From NCBI GenBank assembly GCA_947053345.1, contig CAMRSM010000024.1:1-64000 (forward strand): a stretch of 64,000 nucleotides of DNA, read 5' to 3'. Within the stretch, counting starts at the first letter, position 1. Every line of letters starts with the position of its first letter. The DNA is from an uncultured Lachnospiraceae bacterium. Lineage in GTDB: Bacteria; Bacillota; Clostridia; Lachnospirales; Lachnospiraceae. Below the pieces are notes generated by a model that did not search any database, was not told where the DNA came from, and saw only the letters and a program-made list of their open reading frames with translations. This document shows, in pieces, positions 17,316-26,185 of the stretch. The position numbers and the translations under genes are program-made.

Positions 17316-18872
17316 TTACCATCCGTTTAAAAATTCCTCCAGCCCTTCCACGATCCCGTCCACAATTTTATCCTGATATTCCCCCGTCGCCATCAGAAGA
17401 TCCTCGGTCTCGTTTGTCATATAACCCATTTCAATGATCGTGACCGGAACCTGGCACCAGTTGATGCCGCTCATGGTATCCGTCTCCCAGACACCCTTGC
17501 TCTTGGCACCGGTTGCAGACAACATCCCGTCCAGGATGCAGTCGGATAGAAAACGGCTCTCGTCGTACCACTCGCCGCAGAACGGATTGTCCGGTGTCTG
17601 GCAGATTGTCATCATCCCCTGTGCCTCGGCGTTTTCCGATCCGTTGGCATGTACGCGGATAAAAGCATTTGCCCCGATCTCATTGGCGATCGCCGCCCGC
17701 TCCGAATTGCTGATGTCGATTTTGTGCGTCTCGCGCACCATCACAACATTGTAACCCTCTTCCAGCAGGGCATCCCTCAGTTTTTCGGCGACCGTAAGGG
17801 TAAGCTTATACTCCGGCACACCGGAAAAACTTCCCTGCGTTCCGGAGGACACCTTCGCCTTCTTTTCGTCCGCCCCCGGTCCGACCGGCTCCTCGTCATA
17901 ATTTCCCTTTGCCTGATGTCCGGCATCGACCACGATCCATGCCGCCTCCGTGTCTGTCTCATAAAAAATCCCCGCGCCGGACTCGCCGACCGTCCCTTCC
18001 GGCTTGCCGCTCCCTCCGGATGGTTTCCCGGAATCCGGTTGTTCTGTCGGATACGGTTTCTCCACGGTCTCCGTCTTTTCCCCGACATATTCCGCGTACA
18101 TATAAGCTTTGCGCCCCTCATACTCCACCTGATACCAGTCGCCGATGCTTCCCGTACAGACTACCGCGCGCCCCGCCGGAAGCAAAGTCAGGATTTCCCC
18201 CTCAAGATCCGGCACTGCCCTTACGTTTACACGCGCCGTTGTCATCATCTCTTTCGGGTCACAGATAACAACCTTTGACTCGTCAAACGAACTCCCGCCA
18301 AAGGATCCGGAATCTTCCGGTTTTTCCGGGCGCTCTGTTTTTTCCCCGACATATTCCGCAAACATGTAAGCCATTTGTCCCTCGTATTCCACCTGATACC
18401 AGTCCCCGGTACGCCCCGTACAGACGACCGTGCGCCCCGCCGGAAGCAGGGTCAGGACATCACTCTCCAGCGAAGGCAGCGTCCTCACGTTCACACGCGC
18501 TACCGTCATCATTTCCTTCGGCCCGAACGGGATGACCGTTGTCCCGTCAGACGGATTACTGCCGGATGAACCGGAAGTATCGTCCCCCTCCGGCAGTCCG
18601 GGCTGCCCGTCCGGATCCGTTATCTCCGGATCATCCGATGTCCCCGGCTGCACATCCGGGTCAGCCATTCCCGAACCGTCCGGTGTTCCCGGCTGCACAT
18701 CCGGGTCCGTGCCCACCGAGCCGTCCGGCTGTCCCGTTACCTGCCCCGTCGGGGTCTGGCCGTCCCCCGCAGTATCCTTCTCTTTCCCGCAGCCCACACA
18801 CAGGCAAAGCAGCCCGATCGACACAACTTTGATTCCCCTCTTCTTCCATCCGCTGTATTTTCCAAAAAACAT
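17316..18872 (-). CDS. Lipoprotein N-acetylmuramoyl-L-alanine amidase with two SH3b domains
   Basis: A 518-residue cell-wall hydrolase. The start at 18872 follows GGAGG and opens a lipoprotein signal (lipobox LCVGC). A linker with repeated Pro-Asp-rich units (PDVQPGT-type) spans about residues 30-110. Two near-identical bacterial SH3 domains (about 125-185 and 210-270, each with VNVR...TLLPAGR...[10 protein letters not shown]) follow and should bind peptidoglycan. An Amidase_3 domain (about 315-518) carries the zinc His in VVDAGHQ and the RVHANG motif. It cleaves the bond between muramic acid and the stem peptide. It is co-transcribed with the small membrane protein upstream. Anchored to the outer face of the membrane, it probably takes part in wall turnover or cell separation. 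Confidence 0.9.
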   Translation of the reverse strand: MFFGKYSGWKKRGIKVVSIGLLCLCVGCGKEKDTAGDGQTPTGQVTGQPDGSVGTDPDVQPGTPDGSGMADPDVQPGTSDDPEITDPDGQPGLPEGDDTSGSSGSNPSDGTTVIPFGPKEMMTVARVNVRTLPSLESDVLTLLPAGRTVVCTGRTGDWYQVEYEGQMAYMFAEYVGEKTERPEKPEDSGSFGGSSFDESKVVICDPKEMMTTARVNVRAVPDLEGEILTLLPAGRAVVCTGSIGDWYQVEYEGRKAYMYAEYVGEKTETVEKPYPTEQPDSGKPSGGSGKPEGTVGESGAGIFYETDTEAAWIVVDAGHQAKGNYDEEPVGPGADEKKAKVSSGTQGSFSGVPEYKLTLTVAEKLRDALLEEGYNVVMVRETHKIDISNSERAAIANEIGANAFIRVHANGSENAEAQGMMTICQTPDNPFCGEWYDESRFLSDCILDGMLSATGAKSKGVWETDTMSGINWCQVPVTIIEMGYMTNETEDLLMATGEYQDKIVDGIVEGLEEFLNGW

Positions 18873-18933
18873 ACCTTTTCCTCCATTCTTAATAATCATA
18901 TCCTTCCGGCTTCCGGAAAATACTTCCTCCCCC

Positions 18934-19164
18934 TCACTTCTTCCTGAAAATCCAACCCGCGATGCGCACCGCCATCATCACGGTCGACGCGCCAAACGCA
19001 TAGACCGCGATATCCCTCACCGTCCAGTCCATCGACTTGATAAAACGGTAAAGTATAAAGTGTACGATCAACAGCATGATAAAACAATATACATAGTAGA
19101 GCACATAAACAAAAAGATTCCATACAACCTTCTTGACAACATCCGGCGACTTATGTTCCTGCAT
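18934..19164 (-). CDS. Small membrane protein
   Basis: A 76-residue protein with two predicted membrane helices (about residues 15-40 and 50-70) and a basic C-terminus ending RKK. The start at 19164 is favoured by GGAGGG seven bases upstream. It lies 61 bp before the amidase gene in the same direction and shares its promoter. I do not recognise a family; it could assist the amidase or simply be co-expressed. Confidence 0.65.
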   Translation of the reverse strand: MQEHKSPDVVKKVVWNLFVYVLYYVYCFIMLLIVHFILYRFIKSMDWTVRDIAVYAFGASTVMMAVRIAGWIFRKK

Positions 19165-19223
19165 TACACCCTCCGATCCGTCCTTCGTATCAGGACTTCC
19201 AACCTGTGTAAAAATACATTGCC

Positions 19224-19252
19224 AGCATAACATACACCCGCTTGGATGTCAA
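19224..19252 (-). promoter_or_regulatory. SigA promoter for the membrane protein and amidase operon
   Basis: On the minus strand TTGACA (19252-19247), a 17-bp spacer and TATGCT (19229-19224), about 60 bp upstream of the small membrane-protein start. Confidence 0.75.
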
Positions 19253-19360
19253 GTTCTATACTAAATTATAAGTTTTTGTTATAATTATCCATTAACTTAC
19301 ACTTCATTTTAAAATTATCTGTTAACTTAAAATTTTATTCAAAATTTTCTTATTTTTCTA

Positions 19361-19389
19361 TTGACAAACTCTTTTTTTTGCATTATAAT
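19361..19389 (+). promoter_or_regulatory. Consensus SigA promoter upstream of the repeat array
   Basis: A perfect TTGACA (19361-19366), 17-bp spacer and TATAAT (19384-19389). It directs transcription into the repeat array at 19442-19830. No long gene follows for about 1 kb, so the transcript is either a small RNA or peptide-coding RNA, or a very long leader for the GH51 gene. Confidence 0.85.
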
Positions 19390-19398
19390 AAAGCCAAG

Positions 19399-19467
19399 AT
19401 GAACGACAAGCAAGAAATCATCCAAACAACTTCAAAGAAAGGCAGGTACAGTCCAATGAAAACATAA
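19399..19467 (+). CDS. Candidate 22-residue leader peptide entering repeat 1
   Basis: ATG at 19399 lies about ten bases after the -10 box, so the message would be nearly leaderless. The frame runs 22 codons to TAA at 19465 and ends KKGRYSPMKT. Its last codons are the first copy of the repeat, whose own SD and ATG (19456) are in the same frame. Later repeats encode similar tails (KRRYGPTKT, KRRYGPVKT, KGRYSPMGM, KGRYGPMER), each ended by a stop. No family is recognised and translation is unproven. Confidence 0.3.
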   Translation: MNDKQEIIQTTSKKGRYSPMKT

Positions 19468-19830
19468 CGATCCACCCCATCCAAATCCAAAAAGGAGGTA
19501 CGGTCCAACAAAGACATAACGATCCGCCCCATCCAAATCCAAAAGGAGGTACGGTCCAGTGAAGACATAACGATTTACCCCATCCAAATCCGAAAATAAA
19601 GGAAGGTACAGTCCAATGGGAATGTAATGTTCTGCCCCACTGAAATCCAAAAAAGGAAGGTACGGTCCAATGGAAAGATAATGTTTCATTTCACAAAAAT
19701 TCAGAATCACAGAAGGTTTCGTCCAAAGAAAGCATAGCGTTTCACCTCAAATAAGTTTATATAAAAGGGAAGGTACAGCCGAGATTTAAAGTGCCGCCCT
19801 ATCCAAACAACAAGGGAAGTACAGGAAAAT
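19442..19830 (+). repeat. Array of about seven imperfect 51-57 bp repeats, each with a ribosome-binding site
   Basis: The core (aggtacRgtcc or a variant) begins near 19444, 19496, 19547, 19604, 19658, 19714 and 19771, with spacings of 52, 51, 57, 54, 56 and 57 bp; a weak last trace is near 19816. Each copy reads AAGGARGGTAC-RGTCCA followed by ATG, GTG or a degenerate triplet, two codons and a stop. Copies 1, 3, 4 and 5 keep a real start codon (ATG, GTG, ATG, ATG). Between cores there is a C-rich stretch (CCCCATCCAAATCC). The later copies diverge. The sequence AAAGGGAAGGTAC of copy 7 recurs exactly just before the GH51 start codon. The unequal period argues against one continuous protein. Confidence 0.85.
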
Positions 19831-20006
19831 GTACTGACCATCCGGTTTCACATTCATATAGATGTAGCCCGATGATGCAAAGAACACTTCCGAAAGTGGA
19901 ATTTCAAATCCACTCCCTTAAAAACCTTTGGTGTTATAATAATTCCAATAGCAAAACGCAATCTGTAAGACATGAATACAGCAATAAGATAAGGAGGCAT
20001 CCTCCA

Positions 20007-20024
20007 ATGGATCAGTCAGAGTGA
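20007..20024 (+). CDS. Candidate five-codon ORF before a hairpin
   Basis: AAGGAGG (19991-19997) precedes ATG at 20007 by nine bases, the same spacing and the same CCA-ATG context as in the repeat array. The frame is M-D-Q-S-E and stops at 20022-20024, exactly where the next hairpin starts. The SD can pair with CCTCC just after it (GGAGG-CAT-CCTCC), so access may be regulated. Such an arrangement could be an attenuation leader; function is inferred only. Confidence 0.3.
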   Translation: MDQSE

Positions 20025-20061
20025 AAGCCCGGTATCATAGGAACTATGGTATCGGGCTTTC
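20023..20061 (+). terminator. Strong 18-bp hairpin, terminator- or attenuator-like
   Basis: Arms 20023-20040 and 20044-20061 pair over 18 bp with two G-U pairs and a three-base loop. No run of T follows, so it may act as a processing or attenuation structure. It lies between the repeat array and the GH51 promoter. Confidence 0.55.
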
Positions 20062-20298
20062 GACATTCCGCTCGCTGTTCCCTTCGCATCCACGCTTGTT
20101 CCTTTTGCCGGTTTTGGATACTGCCCTCCCTGCTTTTAAAAAATCTGAAAATCCTGTTTTTTCTCTCCTGATTATAATAACCCCTTCCAAAACAAGCATT
20201 CTGTCCGGAACGTTGCCTTTTTGGCAGAAAATTTTTCAATACAGCACTTTTCACAATTTTGCTCCCGTGTTTTCTCACATCCGTGCACCTGGAGATGC

Positions 20299-20327
20299 TT
20301 GACACTTGGGCTTCCATCCCTTATAAT
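20299..20327 (+). promoter_or_regulatory. Consensus SigA promoter of the GH51 gene
   Basis: Perfect TTGACA (20299-20304), 17-bp spacer and TATAAT (20322-20327), about 70 bp before the GH51 start codon. Such a strong promoter implies tight repression when substrate is absent. Confidence 0.88.
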
Positions 20328-20331
20328 AATC

Positions 20332-20353
20332 TTATCAAGAATTCACTTGATAA
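20332..20353. promoter_or_regulatory. Operator-like palindrome over the GH51 transcription start
   Basis: A perfect inverted repeat TTATCAAG (20332-20339) and CTTGATAA (20346-20353) with a 6-bp spacer begins five bases after the -10 box, where a repressor would block initiation or clearance. It is not the TTTAGATT motif of the transport operon, so a different regulator is implied. Confidence 0.6.
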
Positions 20354-20397
20354 TTTCACTATTTACTGAAATATTTCAGAAAGGGAAGGTACTTTTC

Positions 20398-21882
20398 ATG
20401 GCAAAACTTTATGTAAATCCGGGTAATCCAAAAAGCAAGATCAACAAAGAGCTTTACGGAAATTTCTCCGAGCATCTCGGAAGGTGCATCTATGAAGGGC
20501 TATATGTCGGTGAGGACTCACCGATCCCGAACACAAACGGTATGCGCAACGATGTTGTGAACGCACTGCGGGAAATGAAGCTCCCGGTGCTGCGCTGGCC
20601 GGGCGGCTGCTTCGCGGACGAGTACCACTGGATGGACGGCATCGGCCCGAAGGAAAAGAGAAAAAAAATTGTCAACACCCATTGGGGCGGCGTGGTGGAG
20701 GACAACAGCTTCGGCACGCACGAATTTATGGAGCTCTGCCGCCAGATCGGCTGTGAGACCTACATAAACGGCAATGTCGGCAGCGGCACGGTGCGCGAGA
20801 TGTCCGAGTGGGTCGAATATATGACCTTCTCCGGCGTATCCCCGATGGCGGACCTGCGCAAGGAGAACGGGCATGAGGAGGCGTACACGGTCAATTATTT
20901 CGGCGTGGGCAACGAGAATTGGGGTTGCGGCGGCAACATGCGCGCGGAGTACTACGCGGATGAGTACCGCCGTTACCAGACCTATGTCCGCAATTATTAC
21001 AACGACAAAAAAATCTACAAGATCGCCTGCGGCCCGAATTCCAGTGATTACAACTGGACAGACACCCTGATGAAAGTTGCCGGGAGATATATGGACGGGC
21101 TTTCCCTTCATCATTATACCATTCCGGGGGAGAGCTGGGAGCACAAGGGCAGCGCAACACAGTTTGACGCGGCGGAATACTACCTCACACTGCGCAACGC
21201 ATATTTTATGGAAGAGCTGATCAAACGCCACGGCGCAATCATGGACCGCTATGATCCGGAGAAAAGGGTCGGCCTGATCATTGACGAGTGGGGTACCTGG
21301 TTTGATGTGGAGCCGGGCACGAACCCGGGTTTCCTCTACCAGCAGAACACAATGCGCGATGCAATGGTGGCAGCCATTAACTTAAACCTTTTCAACAAAC
21401 ACAGCGACCGCGTAAAGATGGCAAATATCGCACAGCTCATCAACGTGCTGCAGGCTGTTATCCTCACAGAGGGCGAAAAGATGCTGCTCACCCCGACCTA
21501 CCATGTATTCAAGATGTTCAACAGCCATCAGGATGCCACCCTGCTGGACAGCTCGCTTGCTACCGAGCAGATCGGCACCGAAAAGTACAAGATCCCGAAC
21601 CTCACCGAATCCGTTTCCCGCGCGGCGGACGGCACAGTAACCGTCACACTTGCCAATTTGTCGCTGGATACCGCATACCCGGTTGAGACCGTATTCGCGG
21701 AGGGAACCCCGGATGCCGTCACCGGCCAGATCTTAACCGGCGCGGTAGATGCACACAACACATTCGACGCACCGGAGACCGTAAAGGCAGTGGATTTTAC
21801 GGACACAAAGATCGCGGGCAGTACAATTTCTTTCGACATCCCGCCGTGCAGTGTTATTTCATTAAAAGTGACTTTAAAATAA
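20398..21882 (+). CDS. abfA: GH51 alpha-L-arabinofuranosidase
   Basis: A 494-residue intracellular enzyme of normal GH51 length, removing terminal arabinofuranose from arabinan, arabinoxylan and their oligosaccharides. The (beta/alpha)8 domain contains the acid/base Glu173 in GVGNEN and the nucleophile Glu297 in LIIDEWG. A C-terminal beta domain spans about residues 385-494. The ATG at 20398 follows AAGGGAAGGTAC; an in-frame codon farther upstream (20221) lies before the promoter and is not the start. The gene is monocistronic, with its own promoter, operator-like palindrome and terminator. It complements the two GH43 enzymes. Confidence 0.95.
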   Translation: MAKLYVNPGNPKSKINKELYGNFSEHLGRCIYEGLYVGEDSPIPNTNGMRNDVVNALREMKLPVLRWPGGCFADEYHWMDGIGPKEKRKKIVNTHWGGVVEDNSFGTHEFMELCRQIGCETYINGNVGSGTVREMSEWVEYMTFSGVSPMADLRKENGHEEAYTVNYFGVGNENWGCGGNMRAEYYADEYRRYQTYVRNYYNDKKIYKIACGPNSSDYNWTDTLMKVAGRYMDGLSLHHYTIPGESWEHKGSATQFDAAEYYLTLRNAYFMEELIKRHGAIMDRYDPEKRVGLIIDEWGTWFDVEPGTNPGFLYQQNTMRDAMVAAINLNLFNKHSDRVKMANIAQLINVLQAVILTEGEKMLLTPTYHVFKMFNSHQDATLLDSSLATEQIGTEKYKIPNLTESVSRAADGTVTVTLANLSLDTAYPVETVFAEGTPDAVTGQILTGAVDAHNTFDAPETVKAVDFTDTKIAGSTISFDIPPCSVISLKVTLK

Positions 21883-21891
21883 TTACCACAC

Positions 21892-21925
21892 AAAAGGAGA
21901 TGGCAGTTTTCTGCCATCTCCTTTT
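21892..21925. terminator. Bidirectional terminator after abfA
   Basis: A perfect 15-bp stem (21892-21906 with 21911-21925), TTTT loop, flanked by AAAA and TTTT so that it works for abfA and for the convergent ABC permease gene. Confidence 0.92.
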
Positions 21926-21955
21926 TAAACCCAACCCCATTTTCAAAATTCCCCT

Positions 21956-22741
21956 TCAGACAATATCCTTCCTCGTATACCGGAAAAATCCCACCGCGGC
22001 CCCAAACAGACCATATGCCATCCCACAACCTACCAGCCCCATATCAAGGCTTCTGCTGCCCACGATGCCAGCGCCGTCCGCATACGCAAATGGCGTAATA
22101 TACTTTAAAAACCCGGCATCTTTGGACATATTCGCAATCAGGTTCAGGAAATAGAGCAACATCGCCACGCCAAGCCCGATCCCTGCTGTCCCGCGCCGCA
22201 AAAACGCGGATATCCCGAAACAGATCCCCGCAAGTTCCAGCTGCAACAGAAGGTATGCCACATGAAGGAGCGTGATCTCCCCCCACAATACCTCCTCGCC
22301 GGCAAGTGCGGTACAAGCTACGGCTGTCAGATAAACGCAGACATTAAAAAGAAAAACCTCAAGCAGCAGCGCCGCAAGCTTCTGCGCCACAACACACCCC
22401 CGGCTGACCGGATGCGCCAGCAAAAATTCCGCCGTATGTTCCCGCTCCTCCTTCGCGAGCACCCCCACCGCGCACAGCGCCGCAAAAAGTGCCCCGCCGA
22501 GCCCAAGGATATTGCCGCACTCCACCGCGTAAAATCCGATGAACGTCCCAAAATCCACACGGTCCATCCCAAAAGCTTCCGTAAAGCCCCCCATTGAGGC
22601 AAACATCTCACTCATCCCGTCCATCCCGCCCTGCATCTGCGGAAAAATGAAAATGCAGACCGCAAGCAGGAAGGCGACCGCCGCTGTCCACACTGCAAAC
22701 GATACCCTCTGCCCGCGCAGCTCATGCTTTATCAAGACCAT
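21956..22741 (-). CDS. ABC-2 type transporter permease
   Basis: A 261-residue membrane protein with six predicted helices in the pattern of ABC-2 permeases. The soluble loop after the first helix is short, and the segment KEEREHTAEFLLAHPVSRGCVVAQKL is the typical coupling region. It forms an exporter with the ATPase encoded 24 bp upstream (22766-23632). The TetR-type regulator starts the operon. Substrate unknown; a drug, lipid or peptide is possible. Confidence 0.85.
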   Translation of the reverse strand: MVLIKHELRGQRVSFAVWTAAVAFLLAVCIFIFPQMQGGMDGMSEMFASMGGFTEAFGMDRVDFGTFIGFYAVECGNILGLGGALFAALCAVGVLAKEEREHTAEFLLAHPVSRGCVVAQKLAALLLEVFLFNVCVYLTAVACTALAGEEVLWGEITLLHVAYLLLQLELAGICFGISAFLRRGTAGIGLGVAMLLYFLNLIANMSKDAGFLKYITPFAYADGAGIVGSRSLDMGLVGCGMAYGLFGAAVGFFRYTRKDIV

Positions 22742-22765
22742 CCAAACCTCCCCCTTTCCCCCGTA

Positions 22766-23632
22766 TCATTTTTTATAATAATGCATAAAAATCTCTTCCA
22801 GATCCGGCTCCTCCACTGTCAGATCCTCCACTTCCTGCCTGCACAAAACCGACAGAAGTTCCTTTACCTGCCCGCTGTACAGGAAACGGATCTCCCGCTC
22901 CCCCTCCTGTACATCCCGCACACCGGCAAGTCCCGCGATATCCACATTTCCCCGGACGTGCACACGCTTTGCGCCCGTGTCCGCAAGCACCTCCACACGG
23001 TCGCAGGCAACCAAACGCCCCTCCCGGATGACCGCCGCCCGGCTGCAATATTGCTGCACCTCAGAGAGAATATGGGAAGAAAGGAAGATTGTCGCCCCGG
23101 CGGCATTCTTCTCCTTTAAAATCGCAAAAAATTCCCTCTGCATCAGCGGGTCGAGCCCGCTCGTCGGCTCGTCAAGGATACACAGGCGCGGCATATGCTG
23201 CAAAGCACACACAATGCCTAGCTTTTTTCGGTTGCCAAACGAAAGCTCCCGCACCCTCTTTTTTGTATCAAGCTGCAGGCGGTCGCAGAGCCTTCCTGCT
23301 TCCGCCCCGCAATCCCTGCCGCGCAGTTTCGCCGAAAACCTGATGACATCCCCAACCCGCATTCCGGGATAAAAAACTGCCTCCGACGGCAGATATCCCA
23401 CTTCCCGCAAAATCTCCTCCCGGCATGCCGTAATATCCTTCCCGAAAATCTCTGCCCGTCCGAAATCCGCCCGGACAAACCCCAAAAGCGTGCGGATGGT
23501 CGTACTCTTGCCCGCGCCGTTTGGCCCGATGAACCCAAAGAACTCCCCTTCCCCTGCCACAAGCGAAAGGCTGTCAATGCCCCTCGCCTTTCCGTAGGAT
23601 TTTGTAAGCCCGGAAACCATGATTGCGTCCAA
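22766..23632 (-). CDS. ABC transporter ATP-binding protein
   Basis: A 288-residue ATPase with Walker A GPNGAGKST near residue 37, a weak signature LSFGNRKKLGIV near 130, Walker B LCILDEPTSGLDP near 153 and the switch His in SSHILSE. The C-terminal 80 residues are the usual extension of ABC-2 exporter ATPases. The signature lacks the Ser-Gly-Gly form, as is common in this subgroup. It energises the permease at 21956 and is probably controlled by the TetR protein upstream. Confidence 0.92.
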   Translation of the reverse strand: MDAIMVSGLTKSYGKARGIDSLSLVAGEGEFFGFIGPNGAGKSTTIRTLLGFVRADFGRAEIFGKDITACREEILREVGYLPSEAVFYPGMRVGDVIRFSAKLRGRDCGAEAGRLCDRLQLDTKKRVRELSFGNRKKLGIVCALQHMPRLCILDEPTSGLDPLMQREFFAILKEKNAAGATIFLSSHILSEVQQYCSRAAVIREGRLVACDRVEVLADTGAKRVHVRGNVDIAGLAGVRDVQEGEREIRFLYSGQVKELLSVLCRQEVEDLTVEEPDLEEIFMHYYKK

Positions 23633-23700
23633 AATACCCCCTCCTTTTTATCATCCTTTTTGGCTGTCCTTATTCTTTCCTCCCTGTCCGCCGCCTCCCA

Positions 23701-24312
23701 CTATCCCTTTTTCAAATACACACTCTTCCAAAATTCCAATAATTCCGCAAAATCCTTCTCCATCCGCGCCACATCCAGGCCACCGTGCTGCAGCATTTCC
23801 CACAGATACCCCTCCGAAGCCCAGTACATTTCCCGGTGCATCATCCGCAGGTCAAGCCCCGGTATAAACCGTCCCGCATCAAGCTGCGACAGGACGGCAT
23901 CCGCCCTCGTCCGGAAATATTTATGGTAGCTTTCCTTCACCGCCGCACGGATTTCTTCCTCTTTCTCATAAAAGGCTTTCACCGCAAAGAGCCCCATGTC
24001 CGGATAGTCCGTCATCAGCCGCAATTTCGCCTGCATTCCCCGGTACATGGCATCAAACAAATCCTCCTGTCCATAGCAGGAAAATTCTTCTAAATACTGC
24101 GTCGTAATTTCCGCACAGCGATCCCACAAAAAAAGATAAAACTCCCGCTTATTTGTAAAATAATGGAACAGTAGCGACTTGCTGATCCCCGCCTCCGCCG
24201 CAATCTCACTCATCGGGCTTTTCCTGTAGCAATTCTGCGAAAACACGCGCCAGCCCGCCTGTAATATCCTCTCCTGTTTTTCCGGCGGCAGTTCAAAAAA
24301 CTTCCCGTTCAT
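23701..24312 (-). CDS. TetR/AcrR family regulator
   Basis: A 203-residue regulator. The helix-turn-helix is at about residues 25-50 (MSEIAAEAGISKSLLFHYFTNKREFY), and the rest is the helical ligand-binding domain. The start at 24312 follows GGGAGGGAGGG. It is the first gene of a three-gene operon with the ABC exporter and likely represses it until its ligand binds. A TATAAT box lies on the minus strand at 24354-24349. Confidence 0.9.
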   Translation of the reverse strand: MNGKFFELPPEKQERILQAGWRVFSQNCYRKSPMSEIAAEAGISKSLLFHYFTNKREFYLFLWDRCAEITTQYLEEFSCYGQEDLFDAMYRGMQAKLRLMTDYPDMGLFAVKAFYEKEEEIRAAVKESYHKYFRTRADAVLSQLDAGRFIPGLDLRMMHREMYWASEGYLWEMLQHGGLDVARMEKDFAELLEFWKSVYLKKG

Positions 24313-24395
24313 ATGCCCTCCCTCCCAAAACAAATCTTTGTTTTTCCCATTATACCGCCATTGACCGTTTTGCGGAAGACCCTTTTTCGCCCTGT

Positions 24396-24441
24396 AAAAA
24401 ATAAGGACATCGGTTCGGCCATCCTGCCGTCCCGGTGTCCC
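24396..24441 (-). terminator. Terminator of the XRE regulator
   Basis: On the minus strand a 9-bp stem with one mismatch (24440-24432 with 24413-24405) is followed by TTATTTTTT (24404-24396). Confidence 0.7.
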
Positions 24442-24444
24442 GTT

Positions 24445-24819
24445 TCACTTATTTTTGATCTCGTTGATCTTTTTGTCATACTGGCGCAAAAGTTTCTTTG
24501 TGTTTCGCACCATTTCCTCAAGCATCGACATCTGCGCCTCCGAGCAATCCGAAAGCTGCCTGTCAATTTCCTCCAACACCAGCCCGCGCGCCTTTCCCCT
24601 GGCACTCACCTGGTCAAGCAGGAGCACGTCCGGCGTTACTTTTAACGCGTCCGAAAGGTCGATCAGCACCTGCAGGCTGAATTTCGTTTTCCCGTTCTCA
24701 ATATTGCTCATATGCGGGACGGATACATCAATCTGCTTCGCCAGCTGCTCCTGCGATATTTTTCTTTCCTTGCGAATCTGCTTTACCCGCTTTCCCAGCG
24801 CGACATAGTCTATTTCCAT
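24445..24819 (-). CDS. XRE-family DNA-binding regulator
   Basis: A 124-residue protein with a Cro/C1-type helix-turn-helix at residues 8-62 (LGKRVKQIRKERKISQEQLA...VSVPHMSNIENGKTKFS) and a helical C-terminal half that may dimerise. It is monocistronic and ended by its own terminator. No partner toxin gene is adjacent, so it is probably a housekeeping or metabolic regulator of unknown target. Confidence 0.88.
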   Translation of the reverse strand: MEIDYVALGKRVKQIRKERKISQEQLAKQIDVSVPHMSNIENGKTKFSLQVLIDLSDALKVTPDVLLLDQVSARGKARGLVLEEIDRQLSDCSEAQMSMLEEMVRNTKKLLRQYDKKINEIKNK

Positions 24820-24922
24820 ATAACCCCTCCATTAGCCTATTCTATTGGATAGTTATATGCAATTTAATAAACCATAACCTTATTTTTCCGCTTATGTTAA
24901 ACTTCACACTAAGTCAGGCAGC

Positions 24923-24953
24923 AAAAAAACAGGGGAAAGAAATTCTTTCCCCT
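24923..24953 (-). terminator. Terminator of the NfeD-SPFH operon
   Basis: A perfect 9-bp stem, AGGGGAAAG (24931-24939) and CTTTCCCCT (24945-24953), with a 5-nt loop; on the minus strand it is followed by seven T residues (24929-24923). Confidence 0.88.
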
Positions 24954-24991
24954 AAAATATATCTTATTCTATTCTGTTGTATGGTGTGCGC

Positions 24992-25924
24992 TTACGCGTC
25001 TTTCGCGCCAATTTCGGTAAGGCTCTTTGCCAGCCCCGCCAACCCTTGGATCTCGGACGGGATAATGATCTTTGTCGACTTGCCGTCCGCGGCTTTCGCG
25101 AACGCTTCCAGACTCTTCAACTGAACAACGGCCTTGCTCGGATTCGCGTCGTTGACCATGCGGATACCTTCCGCGTTTGCCTTCTGCACAGCCAGTATTG
25201 CCTCTGCCTGTCCTTCCGCCTCACGGATCGTCGCTTCCTTCTTCGCCTCGGCGCGCAGGATCGCAGCTTCCTTCTCCGCCTCCGCCTCGAGGATTGCGGA
25301 CTCCTTCTTACCTTCCGCCACAAGGATGGTCGATTTTTTCTCACCCTCCGCCTTTAAAATTGCCTCACGGCGCTCGCGCTCCGCTTTCATCTGCTTCTCC
25401 ATCGCGTCCTGGATCGCCGCAGGCGGGATGATATTCTTCAACTCAACGCGGTTGACTTTGATCCCCCAAGGGTCGGTCGCCTGGTCGAGGGAAACCCTCA
25501 TCTTCGTATTGATGATCTCCCTCGAAGTGAGCGTCTGGTCAAGCTCCAAGTCACCGATGATATTACGCAGTGTCGTCGCCGTAAGATTCTCGATCGCCAT
25601 GATCGGGTGCTCCACGCCGTAAGCGTAAAGCTTGGAATCCGTGATCTGGAAAAATACAACGGTGTCGATCCGCATCGTAACGTTATCCTTCGTGATCACC
25701 GGCTGCGGCGCAAAATCTACCACCTGTTCCTTTAACAGTACCTTCTTTGCTATCTTGTCAATGAACGGAACCTTGAAATGGATTCCCACACTCCAAGTTC
25801 CCTGATACGCGCCAAGGCGCTCTACGACATACGCCTGTGCCTGCGGCACGATCTTGATACACGATGACAAAATCAATAAAATGACAATGACAAACGCGAT
25901 CGCCACATACCCTCCAATCGGCAT
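24992..25924 (-). CDS. SPFH/Band-7 (stomatin-like) membrane protein
   Basis: A 310-residue protein with one N-terminal membrane helix (about residues 4-26), an SPFH domain (about 27-185), and an Ala/Glu/Lys-rich coiled coil (about 185-265) with repeated AEGKKESAILEAEAEKE-like units that drives oligomerisation. It organises membrane microdomains or works with membrane proteases. The NfeD gene 260 bp upstream is its usual partner in many bacteria. AGGAGG precedes the start. Confidence 0.9.
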   Translation of the reverse strand: MPIGGYVAIAFVIVILLILSSCIKIVPQAQAYVVERLGAYQGTWSVGIHFKVPFIDKIAKKVLLKEQVVDFAPQPVITKDNVTMRIDTVVFFQITDSKLYAYGVEHPIMAIENLTATTLRNIIGDLELDQTLTSREIINTKMRVSLDQATDPWGIKVNRVELKNIIPPAAIQDAMEKQMKAERERREAILKAEGEKKSTILVAEGKKESAILEAEAEKEAAILRAEAKKEATIREAEGQAEAILAVQKANAEGIRMVNDANPSKAVVQLKSLEAFAKAADGKSTKIIIPSEIQGLAGLAKSLTEIGAKDA

Positions 25925-26086
25925 AAAACCCTCCTTCTTGCCCGTCTCTGACCGGGCTGTTTATTTTTTTATACGCCCATCATACCACATTTCAGGAAAA
26001 TCTGCAATATCCGCGGCATGCGTTTTCGTCCGGGTGCACCATTTCTTTGCACACCACACGCCTCCCTTCCGCAGCCGGATCTTACG

Positions 26087-26146
26087 GCGTAGGCCGGACG
26101 GCATCTTCACCCTTCCATAGCCGGATGGCATCTTCGCCCTTTTGCA
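26087..26146. repeat. Two-copy 27-bp direct repeat in the NfeD-SPFH gap
   Basis: Two imperfect adjacent copies of CCGGAYGGCATCTTCRCCCTT begin near 26094 and 26121. The gap between nfeD and the SPFH gene (25925-26185) holds no gene. Confidence 0.6.
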
Positions 26147-26185
26147 GTTCACGGCTTCCCGCCTGCGCCGTACTTTTTTGCGATA

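Noticed and set aside
19432-19710. A 92-codon minus-strand frame with repeated RYVF-GPYLL motifs
   Set aside because: The apparent peptide repeat comes from reading the DNA repeats backwards; spacing of 51-57 bp breaks the frame, and the SD-like motifs are oriented for the other strand.
19442-19830. CRISPR array
   Set aside because: The conserved part is degenerate and the spacers are themselves similar, with no cas genes nearby.
25940-25976. Plus-strand terminator (GCCCG/CGGGC followed by T-rich DNA)
   Set aside because: The stem is only 5 bp and no plus-strand gene precedes it; it lies in the leader of a minus-strand gene.
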